Below are positions 7,440 through 14,204 of a DNA stretch of 14,204 bases, piece by piece. Positions within the stretch are counted from its first letter, which is position 1. Each line of letters begins with the position of its first letter. The position numbers and the translations under genes are program-made. Origin of the DNA: Bacillota bacterium (GTDB taxonomy: Bacteria; Bacillota; Clostridia; Lachnospirales; Lachnospiraceae); the NCBI GenBank assembly GCA_023393095.1, contig JAEWMT010000106.1:1-14204 (forward strand), written 5' to 3'. A model generated the notes under the pieces. The model did no database searches and was not told the DNA's origin. It saw only the letters and a program-made list of their open reading frames with translations.

Positions 7440-7574
7440 AACTGTTATCTCATTGTATTTCCTTTGCTATCATAAAAAATATAAATCATTCGTACTAACG
7501 TTGGGTCTTTAAAAGTGGTTTTTTGTTATTCTTTATAATTTCTGTTTTTCACTATACTTCAATCTGATTTGCGT

Positions 7575-8906
7575 CTACTTGATATTTATAGATATTACAA
7601 ATGTAGTGCCTCCGCCATTGGTATCCTTTAATGTGATTTTACCATTATGTAATTCTATTAATTCTTTGGCTATCGGTAACCCAAGTCCAAAGTGATTTTT
7701 ATCACCCCGAGAGGAATCTGCTTTGTAGAAATGATCAAATACATATGGTTTATGATTATCAGGTATCCCTTTTCCGTGATCTATAATTTCTATCAATAAA
7801 GTTTGTTCTTCTTGGTATACCTTTATTATGATATCTTCTTCTCCAGATGAATAAGATATAGCATTATCCAAAAGTATCGTGAGTACTTGCCAAAGTCGTT
7901 GCTTGTCTGCATTGATTGATGGTAGAGTATCCTCCTGTAAATCTAATTTGAGATTTAAATTGTGATTACTTGTGATTAAGTAAAAAGCATCATAAAGATC
8001 TATTAGGAAGGTTTCCACATCAAATAATTCTTTATTCAAGGTCCAAGTTCTTGTCTGCATGGAGGATAATAGAAGGAGGTCATCGATTAATCTTGACATA
8101 CGGATTGTTTCTTCATCAATATCATTCAAGCCTATCATATACTTATCAATTTCATTGTTTTTTATTACTTCGAATTCCTCTGCTTGATCCATTTTGAGTG
8201 AGGAAATAATTGCTCGAATGAGTGCCAATGGAGAACGAAGCTCATGTGAAGCGGACGCTATGAATTCTTTTTGTTTTTGTTGACTGTTTATTACGGGTTG
8301 AAGGGTTTTCCATACAAAATGTTTACTGAAAAAGTAAACGAAGAGAATAATAAGCAGATCAATCAATATTAAAATAATCCCATAGATCAATAAAGTAAAA
8401 TATAATTTTGAAAGAGGTTGTATCAAAATAATTGTCTGCCAACCCTTTGTATTAGTCTGCATGGATATACTTCCATAATATGGTTTGTTATTAATGCCTT
8501 TGAAGGAAAAGATAGAAGAAGTTCTCCTTTGTAAGGAAAGAGGATATACGGACGTATTAATACCTTCTTTTAGAGCTAAAGCTTTTACCTTATTAACCAG
8601 TATGTATAGTTCATTTTTTGTATTATTTTGAACCATATCCATAAATAGAAGAGGAGTTGCATTATCTTCAATAGATATAAGAATTTGTGTATTTGCGGAA
8701 GTCTTTGATAACCAATCCTGACTAATGCCTTGATCTGTCTCCAGTTTTGATTTAATTTCATTAATAGTATCCAATAGAATTCTTTTCGTCTGGCTTTCTA
8801 ACTGATATCGTATGAAAAGAAAAGTAAAAAATAACATTAATGTTATGATGAACCCAATCGTTGCACTATAAATGATCGTAAACCGTTTATGTAAATGCTT
8901 TATCAT
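7575..8906 (-). CDS. Sensor histidine kinase, HAMP-less, paired with the adjacent response regulator
   Basis: A 443-residue membrane kinase. Transmembrane segments at about 11-33 and 169-193 flank an extracellular sensor of about 135 residues with no domain I recognise. Only about 27 residues separate the second membrane segment from the H-box, too few for a full HAMP domain. The phosphorylated histidine is H221 in SASHELRSPLALI. The ATP-binding domain shows an N-box around LLDNAI (N348), a G1-box DHGKGIP (376-382), an F-box-like FDHFYKAD (390-397), GLGL (407-410) and GGGTTF (431-436). Its ATG overlaps the stop of the regulator gene by 4 bp (ATGA), and GGAG lies 8 nt upstream. It is the closest relative of the kinase remnant at 12228-12329. 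No terminator is obvious after the stop codon. Confidence 0.93.
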   Translation of the reverse strand: MIKHLHKRFTIIYSATIGFIITLMLFFTFLFIRYQLESQTKRILLDTINEIKSKLETDQGISQDWLSKTSANTQILISIEDNATPLLFMDMVQNNTKNELYILVNKVKALALKEGINTSVYPLSLQRRTSSIFSFKGINNKPYYGSISMQTNTKGWQTIILIQPLSKLYFTLLIYGIILILIDLLIILFVYFFSKHFVWKTLQPVINSQQKQKEFIASASHELRSPLALIRAIISSLKMDQAEEFEVIKNNEIDKYMIGLNDIDEETIRMSRLIDDLLLLSSMQTRTWTLNKELFDVETFLIDLYDAFYLITSNHNLNLKLDLQEDTLPSINADKQRLWQVLTILLDNAISYSSGEEDIIIKVYQEEQTLLIEIIDHGKGIPDNHKPYVFDHFYKADSSRGDKNHFGLGLPIAKELIELHNGKITLKDTNGGGTTFVISINIK

Positions 8907-9580
8907 AATGATATCTCCAAACGGAATCCAACAGAATGAATGGTTGTGATTTTACAAAGTGCATTGACAGATTTAAGCCTTCTACGTAGGAAAGATATAA
9001 AATTATCAATATTTGCTTCTCCAACATAGCTTTCAGGCCCCCATACCTTATTCATGATAACATCACGTGTAAGTGTCTGTTCTTTATGCTGTATGAAAAG
9101 TACCATTAGAGCGGCTTCCTTTTTTGTTAACTCGCATTGGGAGGTGTCGCTGGATAGAATTTTATTTGTGATATCTATTTTTATATTAGAATAGGTTAAT
9201 AATGAGATATCATCGATTTTTGCGGGTCTTCTAAGCAGGGCTTTTGTTCTAGCTAAAAGCTCTTCCATAGCAAAGGGTTTTCCTAGATAATCATCAGCTC
9301 CATAATCAAAGCCATCGATTCGGTCACTTAATTCATTTAAGGCAGTTACCATAATAACCGGCGTAGTTATATTTTTTTCCCTCAAGGTTTTTAATATGCT
9401 TAAACCATCTATATTTGGCAATAACCGATCAAGAATAATTAAATCGTATATCGGCTGTTGAGCAAAATCTAAACCATCTAATCCGTTTTGGCAGTTATCG
9501 CAAAGAAAACCGTTACGATCCAGATAATTTGCCATCACTTTAGCTAGCTTCATATCATCTTCTATAATTAAAATTCTCAT
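8903..9580 (-). CDS. OmpR/PhoB-family response regulator
   Basis: A 225-residue regulator. The receiver domain (1 to about 117) has the acidic pocket E7-D8-D9, phosphoacceptor D51 in ILDRLLPNIDG, T79 in VTA and K101 in GKPF. The C-terminal winged-helix DNA-binding domain (about 125-225) shows LTKKEAALMVLF and an ANIDNFISFLRRRLK recognition region ending in HSVGFRLE. The frame reaches an ATG at 9589, but that codon directly abuts AAAGG; the ATG at 9580 has AAGG at good distance and gives the family-standard start MRILIIEDD. It forms an operon with the kinase. The tandem ATTATAG boxes before the divergent lipoprotein gene are a natural binding target. A weak promoter on this strand may use TTGACA at 9679-9684 with a poor -10. 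Confidence 0.94.
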   Translation of the reverse strand: MRILIIEDDMKLAKVMANYLDRNGFLCDNCQNGLDGLDFAQQPIYDLIILDRLLPNIDGLSILKTLREKNITTPVIMVTALNELSDRIDGFDYGADDYLGKPFAMEELLARTKALLRRPAKIDDISLLTYSNIKIDITNKILSSDTSQCELTKKEAALMVLFIQHKEQTLTRDVIMNKVWGPESYVGEANIDNFISFLRRRLKSVNALCKITTIHSVGFRLEISL

Positions 9581-9655
9581 GATATCCATCCTTTCGTTCC
9601 TATTTCCCTTGGAATAAAATTAAATACTCTTTAAAAATATGCTTTCCAACTAACC

Positions 9656-9684
9656 TTAGATAGATGAAATTAGATATATGTCAA
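9656..9684 (-). promoter_or_regulatory. Possible promoter of the two-component operon
   Basis: A perfect TTGACA on the minus strand (plus 9679-9684) lies about 100 bp before the regulator start. The matching -10 is weak: TATCTA with a 16-bp spacer or ATCTAA with 17. The remaining divergent intergenic DNA (9690-9800) is AT-rich. It contains small palindromes (AATTAT-ATC-ATAATT at 9768-9782 and TAGCA-N7-TGCTA near 9752-9768) that could be operators. Confidence 0.3.
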
Positions 9685-9809
9685 ATCTTTTGTGTGCGAA
9701 TATTCCAAAATAAGGATTATGAATAGCGGATAATAATTCATTTTCATTATGTAGCATTATTATTGCTAATTATATCATAATTGGTAATAAAATAAATAAA
9801 ATCAGGTAA

Positions 9810-9868
9810 ATTATAGAAAAATTATAGATTAAATATAAAGAAATTATAGATTTATTTGATATGATAAT
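9810..9868 (+). promoter_or_regulatory. Lipoprotein 1 promoter with ATTATAG boxes in 11-bp phase
   Basis: ATTATAG occurs at 9810-9816, 9821-9827 and 9843-9849, so the steps are 11 and 22 bp, with a degenerate copy in phase at 9832. This is one site per helical turn, as expected for tandem binding of an OmpR/PhoB-type regulator. The last box begins 17 bp before TATGAT/GATAAT (9860-9868), the likely -10, so it covers the place of a -35, which is otherwise poor. The layout suggests activation. The same boxes recur, less regularly spaced, before lipoprotein 2. Confidence 0.5.
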
Positions 9869-9914
9869 TACGAATTAGTTGAAGAGTGAAAAATAGTTAA
9901 AAAATAAGGGGAAA

Positions 9915-9960
9915 GGAGTGTATGATTTAATTCATCAAAATATCATACAAAATAAAAATG
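9915..9960 (+). promoter_or_regulatory. Split ribosome binding site bridged by an 8-bp stem (copy 1)
   Basis: GGAG (9915-9918) is 39 nt from the ATG at 9958, too far for normal initiation. TGTATGAT (9919-9926) pairs perfectly with ATCATACA (9942-9949) around a 15-nt loop. If folded, GGAG abuts the stem and exactly 8 nt of A-rich RNA link the stem to the ATG, giving ideal effective spacing. The same stem and spacing occur before lipoprotein 2. Confidence 0.6.
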
Positions 9961-12216
9961 AAAAAATATCATAAGATTATAATTTTTTTAACGATTATTT
10001 TTCTGTGCATCAGCTTAAACGGTTGTAGTGATGGGAATAAGAAGAAAAAGACTAGTGATCAGGCTATGGGAAGATATGTGGAAGAAGAGATTGCATTACC
10101 TGAGTTAGATGTGCCTAATGCTTATGATAGTGAACCAATACTGACGATGTTAGTAAATCCAAAGGGACAGAGTGAATTATATACAGTAAAACTGATAAAA
10201 CAAAGTGAAACTTCATACAAAGACGCAGTCGTACGCTACATATTAAAAGAAAATGGAAAATGGGAACGAAGTCAAACAGAATGGGACCTGGGAGCAGACT
10301 TTCTTTATACGCGATTAATCTTTAATTATGGTGATGATGGGAAACTTTATCTGGTAAGATATATTGTTGAAAAATCTGGACTTCATTCTAGGCTTTACGA
10401 ACTTATGGCAGATGGGACGCTAAGAGAAATCTCCATGCCGGACTGGGCTCAAAAAAACGATAGGGGTAAATATATATATATAGATGACTTTTCAGTAATG
10501 AAGAATGGAGAGATTCTTGCTCGTCATTCTGATTCAGATACAGGAACTCTATATAACATAAGTGGAAAAAAACAGTTTGATTTTGAGAATGTAGATATGA
10601 ATACATTATCATCTGCCGGTGATGATATCATAACCATCAATAAGAATTTAGATAATCTTCTTATTATTGACAAGAATACAGGAATAAATAAAAATGCAGT
10701 AGCTTTCCCACAAGGAGAGAGAAGACAGAGTTATGCAAATGTAGCAATTTGTAAGGATGGTAGTGATAATATATACGTTGCTAACAGTAAAGGTCTTTAT
10801 TGCATGAAAAAGAACGGATCAATCTTTAAGACAATCATTAATGGAGATAATGTCTCACTAAGTTTACCTTCATTATCTATCCTTAAAATAATGAAGGGTA
10901 CTGGTGACAGCTTTTATGTTTTATATCAAGAAGAAAATAGAGTTATCTATCATTTAATGCATTATGAGTATAGGAAAGATATCCCTACAATACCGGATAA
11001 AACACTCACAATATATTCCTTGGAAAACATAGATTTAATTAGGGAAGCTAGTAAGAAATTTATGCAAAAGAATCCTGAGGTCCGTATTGAATACCAGGTT
11101 CCTAAAACGGAAAGCGATTCTTTATCAACGGATGATTACGTGAAGGCACTTAATACTAATATTTTATCTGGAAATGGTGCTGATATTATTGTCTGTGACG
11201 GTCTTCCAGCTCAGGATTATCTGAATAAAGGGATTTTCACTGATATCAGCGATACCATTGATCCTATGGTTAAGAAAGGAGAAATCTATAGTAATATTGT
11301 TGATTGCTATAGAAAGGATAAAGGGATTTATTTACTACCGATGAAAGTTGAAGCATGTATTTTTGCTGGAAAAAGTGAAATTCTGGATTCTACCGATTCC
11401 TTAGAGAGCATGGTTGATTATTATCAGAGTCATGCAGATATTCCATTATTGGGAGAGGATTTGAATTATAATGACCTGTTTAAGTGGTTCTATGGCCTTT
11501 ATAATCAGAAGCTTTTTGATAATGGAAAGTTAGATGAGAAACAGTTAATTGACTTTTTAAATGAGTTAAAAAAAATGAATACATATAATGGTATGGCAAA
11601 ATACAAAAACTGGTTCAATGGAGACTGCTTTCTCGAATATAAACAGGAAAGAAGTCAGTTAATGATTACCAATATTTCTAATATGGATACCCTGTTACTT
11701 TCAAGTTATGTATTAGGGCATACAACAGCGACAGCATTGGGCCCTTCCAATGGATTAGAATTCCGGTCGGCTAGGAACACATTTCAGCCATATTGCTTAG
11801 TAGGTGTTAATAAAAAAAGTAAGAATAAGGATCTGGCAAAAGTTTTTATTAAGATTCTATTATCAGAAAAAGTGCAAAACAGAAATACAGATAAGGGTAT
11901 TCCACTTAATAAAAATGCACTTAATATGTGGGGAAATCTTGATTTTAGATGGCTAAATGTACATAAAGATCTTGGAGGTGCGAAAGCTTATGATCCAGAG
12001 ACTGATTTTTCAGTTGAACAAGTATATCCTGTAAGTCTAATAGAATTGAGAAAATTGACTAAAATAATAGAGGAATTAAAAACTCCGGTTCAGTATGATA
12101 CAACAATTTTTCGCATTATTTTCAATGAAATCGGACCATTCTTTGAAGGTGAAAAATCAGCTGAGGATATCGCTTCAGTTATTATGAAAAAGATTGATAC
12201 CTATGATAAAGAGTAA
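9958..12216 (+). CDS. Lipoprotein with N-terminal repeat-like domain and C-terminal family-1 solute-binding domain (copy 1)
   Basis: A 752-residue secreted lipoprotein. The signal peptide MKKYHKIII... ends in lipobox LNGC with the lipidated C23, followed by a Lys-rich linker. Residues about 60-340 contain short beta-rich repeats with recurring DGK/KDGSDNIYV/KNGSI turns, resembling a beta-propeller (inference). Residues about 346-700 look like an ABC-type family-1 solute-binding protein: TLTIYSLENIDLIREASKKFMQKNPEVRIEY, then GADIIVCDGLPAQDYLNKGIFTDISD (408-432). No permease or ATPase gene accompanies it in the window. It diverges from a two-component operon, and a tandem paralogue follows. Its ATG has no ribosome binding site at normal distance (see the stem at 9915-9960). 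It may be a sensor partner, an adhesin-like binder or an orphan transport receptor; its ligand is unknown. Confidence 0.85.
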   Translation: MKKYHKIIIFLTIIFLCISLNGCSDGNKKKKTSDQAMGRYVEEEIALPELDVPNAYDSEPILTMLVNPKGQSELYTVKLIKQSETSYKDAVVRYILKENGKWERSQTEWDLGADFLYTRLIFNYGDDGKLYLVRYIVEKSGLHSRLYELMADGTLREISMPDWAQKNDRGKYIYIDDFSVMKNGEILARHSDSDTGTLYNISGKKQFDFENVDMNTLSSAGDDIITINKNLDNLLIIDKNTGINKNAVAFPQGERRQSYANVAICKDGSDNIYVANSKGLYCMKKNGSIFKTIINGDNVSLSLPSLSILKIMKGTGDSFYVLYQEENRVIYHLMHYEYRKDIPTIPDKTLTIYSLENIDLIREASKKFMQKNPEVRIEYQVPKTESDSLSTDDYVKALNTNILSGNGADIIVCDGLPAQDYLNKGIFTDISDTIDPMVKKGEIYSNIVDCYRKDKGIYLLPMKVEACIFAGKSEILDSTDSLESMVDYYQSHADIPLLGEDLNYNDLFKWFYGLYNQKLFDNGKLDEKQLIDFLNELKKMNTYNGMAKYKNWFNGDCFLEYKQERSQLMITNISNMDTLLLSSYVLGHTTATALGPSNGLEFRSARNTFQPYCLVGVNKKSKNKDLAKVFIKILLSEKVQNRNTDKGIPLNKNALNMWGNLDFRWLNVHKDLGGAKAYDPETDFSVEQVYPVSLIELRKLTKIIEELKTPVQYDTTIFRIIFNEIGPFFEGEKSAEDIASVIMKKIDTYDKE

Positions 12217-12227
12217 GCTACAGCATT

Positions 12228-12329
12228 AAAAGTGGTTGTATCAAAATAATTGTCTGCCAACCCTTTGTATTTGTCTTCATAGATACACTTCCATAATAAA
12301 GTTTATTCTCAGTATCTTTAAAGGAAAAA
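12228..12329 (-). pseudogene. Remnant of a second histidine kinase gene (sensor-domain fragment)
   Basis: Plus-strand 12234-12328 aligns without gaps to 8416-8510 inside the intact kinase gene, with about 13 differences in 95 bp (about 86%); the block nearest lipoprotein 1 is identical for over 40 bp. Read on the minus strand, the frame stays open and encodes FSFKDTENKLYYGSVSMKTN and then TKGWQTIILIQPL. This matches kinase residues 133-165 just before its second membrane segment, and it ends at a TAG soon after. Most of the kinase and the whole regulator are absent. It begins about 11 bp after the lipoprotein 1 stop and ends where the lipoprotein 2 promoter begins. Confidence 0.85.
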
Positions 12330-12387
12330 TTATAAAATATTATAGTATAAATACAAAATAAATTATGGATTTATTTGATATGATAAT
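12329..12387 (+). promoter_or_regulatory. Lipoprotein 2 promoter, paralogous to that of copy 1
   Basis: ATTATAA (12329-12335), ATTATAG (12339-12345) and ATTATGG (12362-12368) correspond to the boxes before copy 1, with steps of 10 and 23 bp instead of 11 and 22. The stretch from the last box through the -10 is almost identical to copy 1 (TATGATAAT at 12379-12387), and the box-to--10 distance is again 17 bp. The same regulator could therefore still act here, perhaps less well. Confidence 0.45.
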
Positions 12388-12436
12388 TATGAATTAGCTG
12401 GAAGTGTGAACAAACAGTTGAAAAAATATTGGGAAG

Positions 12437-12483
12437 GGAGTGTATGATGGGATTAATCAAGTATATCATACAAAGTAAAAATG
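12437..12483 (+). promoter_or_regulatory. Split ribosome binding site bridged by an 8-bp stem (copy 2)
   Basis: GGAG (12437-12440) abuts TGTATGAT (12441-12448), which pairs perfectly with ATCATACA (12465-12472). Eight nt then lead to the ATG at 12481. Stem and both spacings equal copy 1, while the 16-nt loop differs in sequence and length. Unlike copy 1, this leader also holds a 16-codon ORF starting at 12447, 6 nt after GGAG, and ending at 12497 inside the lipoprotein gene. Confidence 0.6.
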
Positions 12484-14204
12484 AAACGATATCATAAGGT
12501 AATAATTTTGTTAACGATTATTTCACTATGTTTCAGCATTGGCGGCTGCAGTAAAGGGAATGAAAAGAAAAAGACAAGTAATCAGGCTATGGGAAGATAT
12601 GTAGAAGATGAGATTGCATTACCGGATTTGAATACTGATGAAACAATACTGACGATGCTAGTTAATCCAAAAGGACAGAGTGAATTATTTACATTAAAAC
12701 ATATAAACTCTCCCGTAGTCGCACGTTACATATTAAACGAAGAAGGAAAATGGGAACTTAGTCAAACAGTATGGGAAATGGGAGCAGATTTTTATAATGC
12801 AAATTTAATCTTAAATTATGGTGATGATGGGAAACTTTATCTGTTGAGGTATGATACCGAATTTCATACTAAGCTTCAAGAACTTATGGCAGATGGGACA
12901 CAAAGAGAAATCTCCGTACCGGGTTGGGATAAAAAAGACGATAGGGGTAAATATATATATATAGATGACTTTTCAGTCATGAAGAATGGAGAGGTTCTTG
13001 CTCATCAATTTAATGCAGATACAGGAGCACTATATGACACAAGCGGCGAAAAACAGCTTGATTTTGAGAATGTAGATTTAAATACATTATCATCTGCTGG
13101 TGATGATATCATAACCATCAATAAGAATATAGATAATATTCTTATTATTGACAAGAATACAGGAATAAATAAAAATGCAGTAGCATTCCCTAAAGGAGAG
13201 AGAAAACAGAGATATGCCAATGTAACAATTTGTAAGGATGGTAGTGATAATATATACGTTGCTAACAGTAAAGGTCTTTATGGCATGAAAAAGAACGGAT
13301 CAATCTTTAAGACAATCATTAATGGAGATAATGTCTCGCTAAGTTTACCTTCATTATCTATCCTTAAATTAATGAAGGGTAATGGTGACAGCTTTAATAT
13401 TTTTTATCAAGAAGATAAAAGAAATATCTATCATTTAATGCATTATGAGTATAGGAAAGATATCCCTACAATACCGGATAAAGCACTAACTATATATTCC
13501 TTGGAAAACATGGATTTAATTAAGGAAGCAAGTATAAAATTTATGCAAAAGAATCCTAAGGTTCGTATTGACTACCAGGTTCCTAAAACGGAAAGCGATT
13601 CGTTATCAACGGATGATTATGTGAAGGCACTCAATACTGATATCTTATCTGGGAATGGTGCTGATATTATTGTCTGTGATGGCCTTCCTGCTCAGGATTA
13701 TCTAAATAAAGGGATTTTCGCTGATATCAGTGATACAATTAATCCTATTGTTAAGAAAGGAGAAATCTATAGTAATATTGTTGATTGCTATAGAAAGGAT
13801 AAGGGAATCTATTTACTACCGATGAAAGTTGAAGCGTGTATTTTTGCTGGAAAAAGTGAAATTCTGGATTCTACCAATTCCCTAGAAAGCATGGTTGATT
13901 ATTATCGGAGTCATACAGATATTCCATTATTGGGAGAGGATTTGAATTATAATGACCTGTTTAAGTGGTTCTATGGCCTTTATAATCAGAAGCTTTTTGA
14001 TAATGGGAAGTTAGATGAGAAACAGTTAATTGATTTTTTAAATGAGTTAAAAAAGATGAATACATATAATGGTATGGCAAAATACAAAAACTGGTTGAAT
14101 GGAGACTGCTTTCTCGAATATAAACAGGAAAGAAGTCAGTTAATGATTACCAATATTTCTAATATGGATACCCTGTTACTTTCAAGTTATGTATTAGGGC
14201 ATAC
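12481..14204 (+). CDS. Lipoprotein with solute-binding domain (copy 2, 3' part outside window)
   Basis: A tandem paralogue of the preceding lipoprotein, open for 574 full codons to the right edge, corresponding to copy 1 up to nucleotide 11723. The signal peptide MKRYHKVIILLTIISLCFSI ends in GGC with C23 lipidated. The QAMGRYVEDEIALP segment after the linker is kept. The N-terminal domain is diverged and lacks 14 codons net relative to copy 1, in three in-frame gaps near copy 1 residues 50-58, 80-91 and 135-147. The solute-binding domain is nearly identical: the last 284 bp in the window differ at only 4 positions. No frameshift or stop is seen, so it is probably functional. It has its own copy of the promoter and stem-bridged start but no intact neighbouring two-component pair inside the window. 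Confidence 0.88.
   Translation, partial: MKRYHKVIILLTIISLCFSIGGCSKGNEKKKTSNQAMGRYVEDEIALPDLNTDETILTMLVNPKGQSELFTLKHINSPVVARYILNEEGKWELSQTVWEMGADFYNANLILNYGDDGKLYLLRYDTEFHTKLQELMADGTQREISVPGWDKKDDRGKYIYIDDFSVMKNGEVLAHQFNADTGALYDTSGEKQLDFENVDLNTLSSAGDDIITINKNIDNILIIDKNTGINKNAVAFPKGERKQRYANVTICKDGSDNIYVANSKGLYGMKKNGSIFKTIINGDNVSLSLPSLSILKLMKGNGDSFNIFYQEDKRNIYHLMHYEYRKDIPTIPDKALTIYSLENMDLIKEASIKFMQKNPKVRIDYQVPKTESDSLSTDDYVKALNTDILSGNGADIIVCDGLPAQDYLNKGIFADISDTINPIVKKGEIYSNIVDCYRKDKGIYLLPMKVEACIFAGKSEILDSTNSLESMVDYYRSHTDIPLLGEDLNYNDLFKWFYGLYNQKLFDNGKLDEKQLIDFLNELKKMNTYNGMAKYKNWLNGDCFLEYKQERSQLMITNISNMDTLLLSSYVLGH

Noticed and set aside
10469..10482. TATATATATATA run as a possible promoter, repeated near 12951
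   Set aside because: It is within conserved coding sequence (KYIYIDD) in both lipoprotein copies, so the repetition is explained by the duplication.
10403..10612. Antisense ORF of 69 codons inside lipoprotein 1
   Set aside because: It runs opposite a well-supported gene, has no ribosome binding site or recognisable motif, and its Tyr/Ile-rich part simply reflects the TATATATATA stretch that encodes KYIYID on the plus strand.
13005..13220. Antisense ORF of 71 codons inside lipoprotein 2
   Set aside because: It lies within the conserved coding frame of the tandem paralogue and has no support of its own.
1..14204. CRISPR array, tRNA, rRNA, integrase or IS transposase
   Set aside because: No regularly spaced direct repeats, tRNA-like cloverleaf, rRNA sequence or transposase motif was seen; the only repeats are the lipoprotein module duplication and the single palindromic element.

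Overview
The window is AT-rich, low-GC Gram-positive DNA. Strong GGAG-type ribosome binding sites, Firmicutes-type proteins (DegV, MntP, AEC carrier, a large solute-binding lipoprotein) and the overall gene style suggest an anaerobic clostridium, most likely Lachnospiraceae. That placement is inference; no rRNA or other taxonomic marker is present.

Left part (1-7440) is ordinary chromosome. Three minus-strand genes come first: an NAD-dependent epimerase-like protein cut by the left edge, a RimJ/RimL-type N-acetyltransferase, and a MntP-type manganese exporter. Then come plus-strand genes: an AEC-family permease, a DegV fatty-acid-binding protein, a SpoU/TrmH RNA 2'-O-methyltransferase, a membrane-anchored glycerophosphodiester phosphodiesterase and an alpha/beta hydrolase ending in a clear terminator. 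A 157-bp near-perfect inverted repeat that looks like a MITE lies between degV and the methyltransferase gene. A hairpin, a GC-rich island and a 13-codon leader ORF precede the phosphodiesterase.

Right part (7575-14204) is the interesting accessory region. An OmpR-type response regulator and a HAMP-less histidine kinase overlap by 4 bp on the minus strand. They diverge from a 752-aa lipoprotein that joins a repeat-rich N-terminal domain to a family-1 solute-binding domain. A second, tandem, paralogous lipoprotein follows and runs off the right edge. Between the two lipoproteins is a fragment of a second histidine kinase gene (about 33 codons, minus strand, about 86% identical over 95 bp to the intact kinase). 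The ancestral unit was therefore probably 'kinase-regulator diverging from lipoprotein', duplicated in tandem, with most of the second two-component pair later deleted.

Both lipoprotein genes keep the same control region: ATTATAG-like boxes spaced by about one or two helical turns just upstream of a shared -10, then a leader with an unusual translation start. The GGAG lies about 40 nt from the ATG, but an 8-bp stem that is identical in both copies sits exactly between them. Folding it would leave GGAG 8 nt from the ATG. The loops differ in sequence and length between copies while stem and spacings do not. A plausible reading is that the two-component pair senses an envelope signal and drives one or both lipoproteins, with RNA structure gating translation. 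The ligand, and any permease partner, are not visible here.
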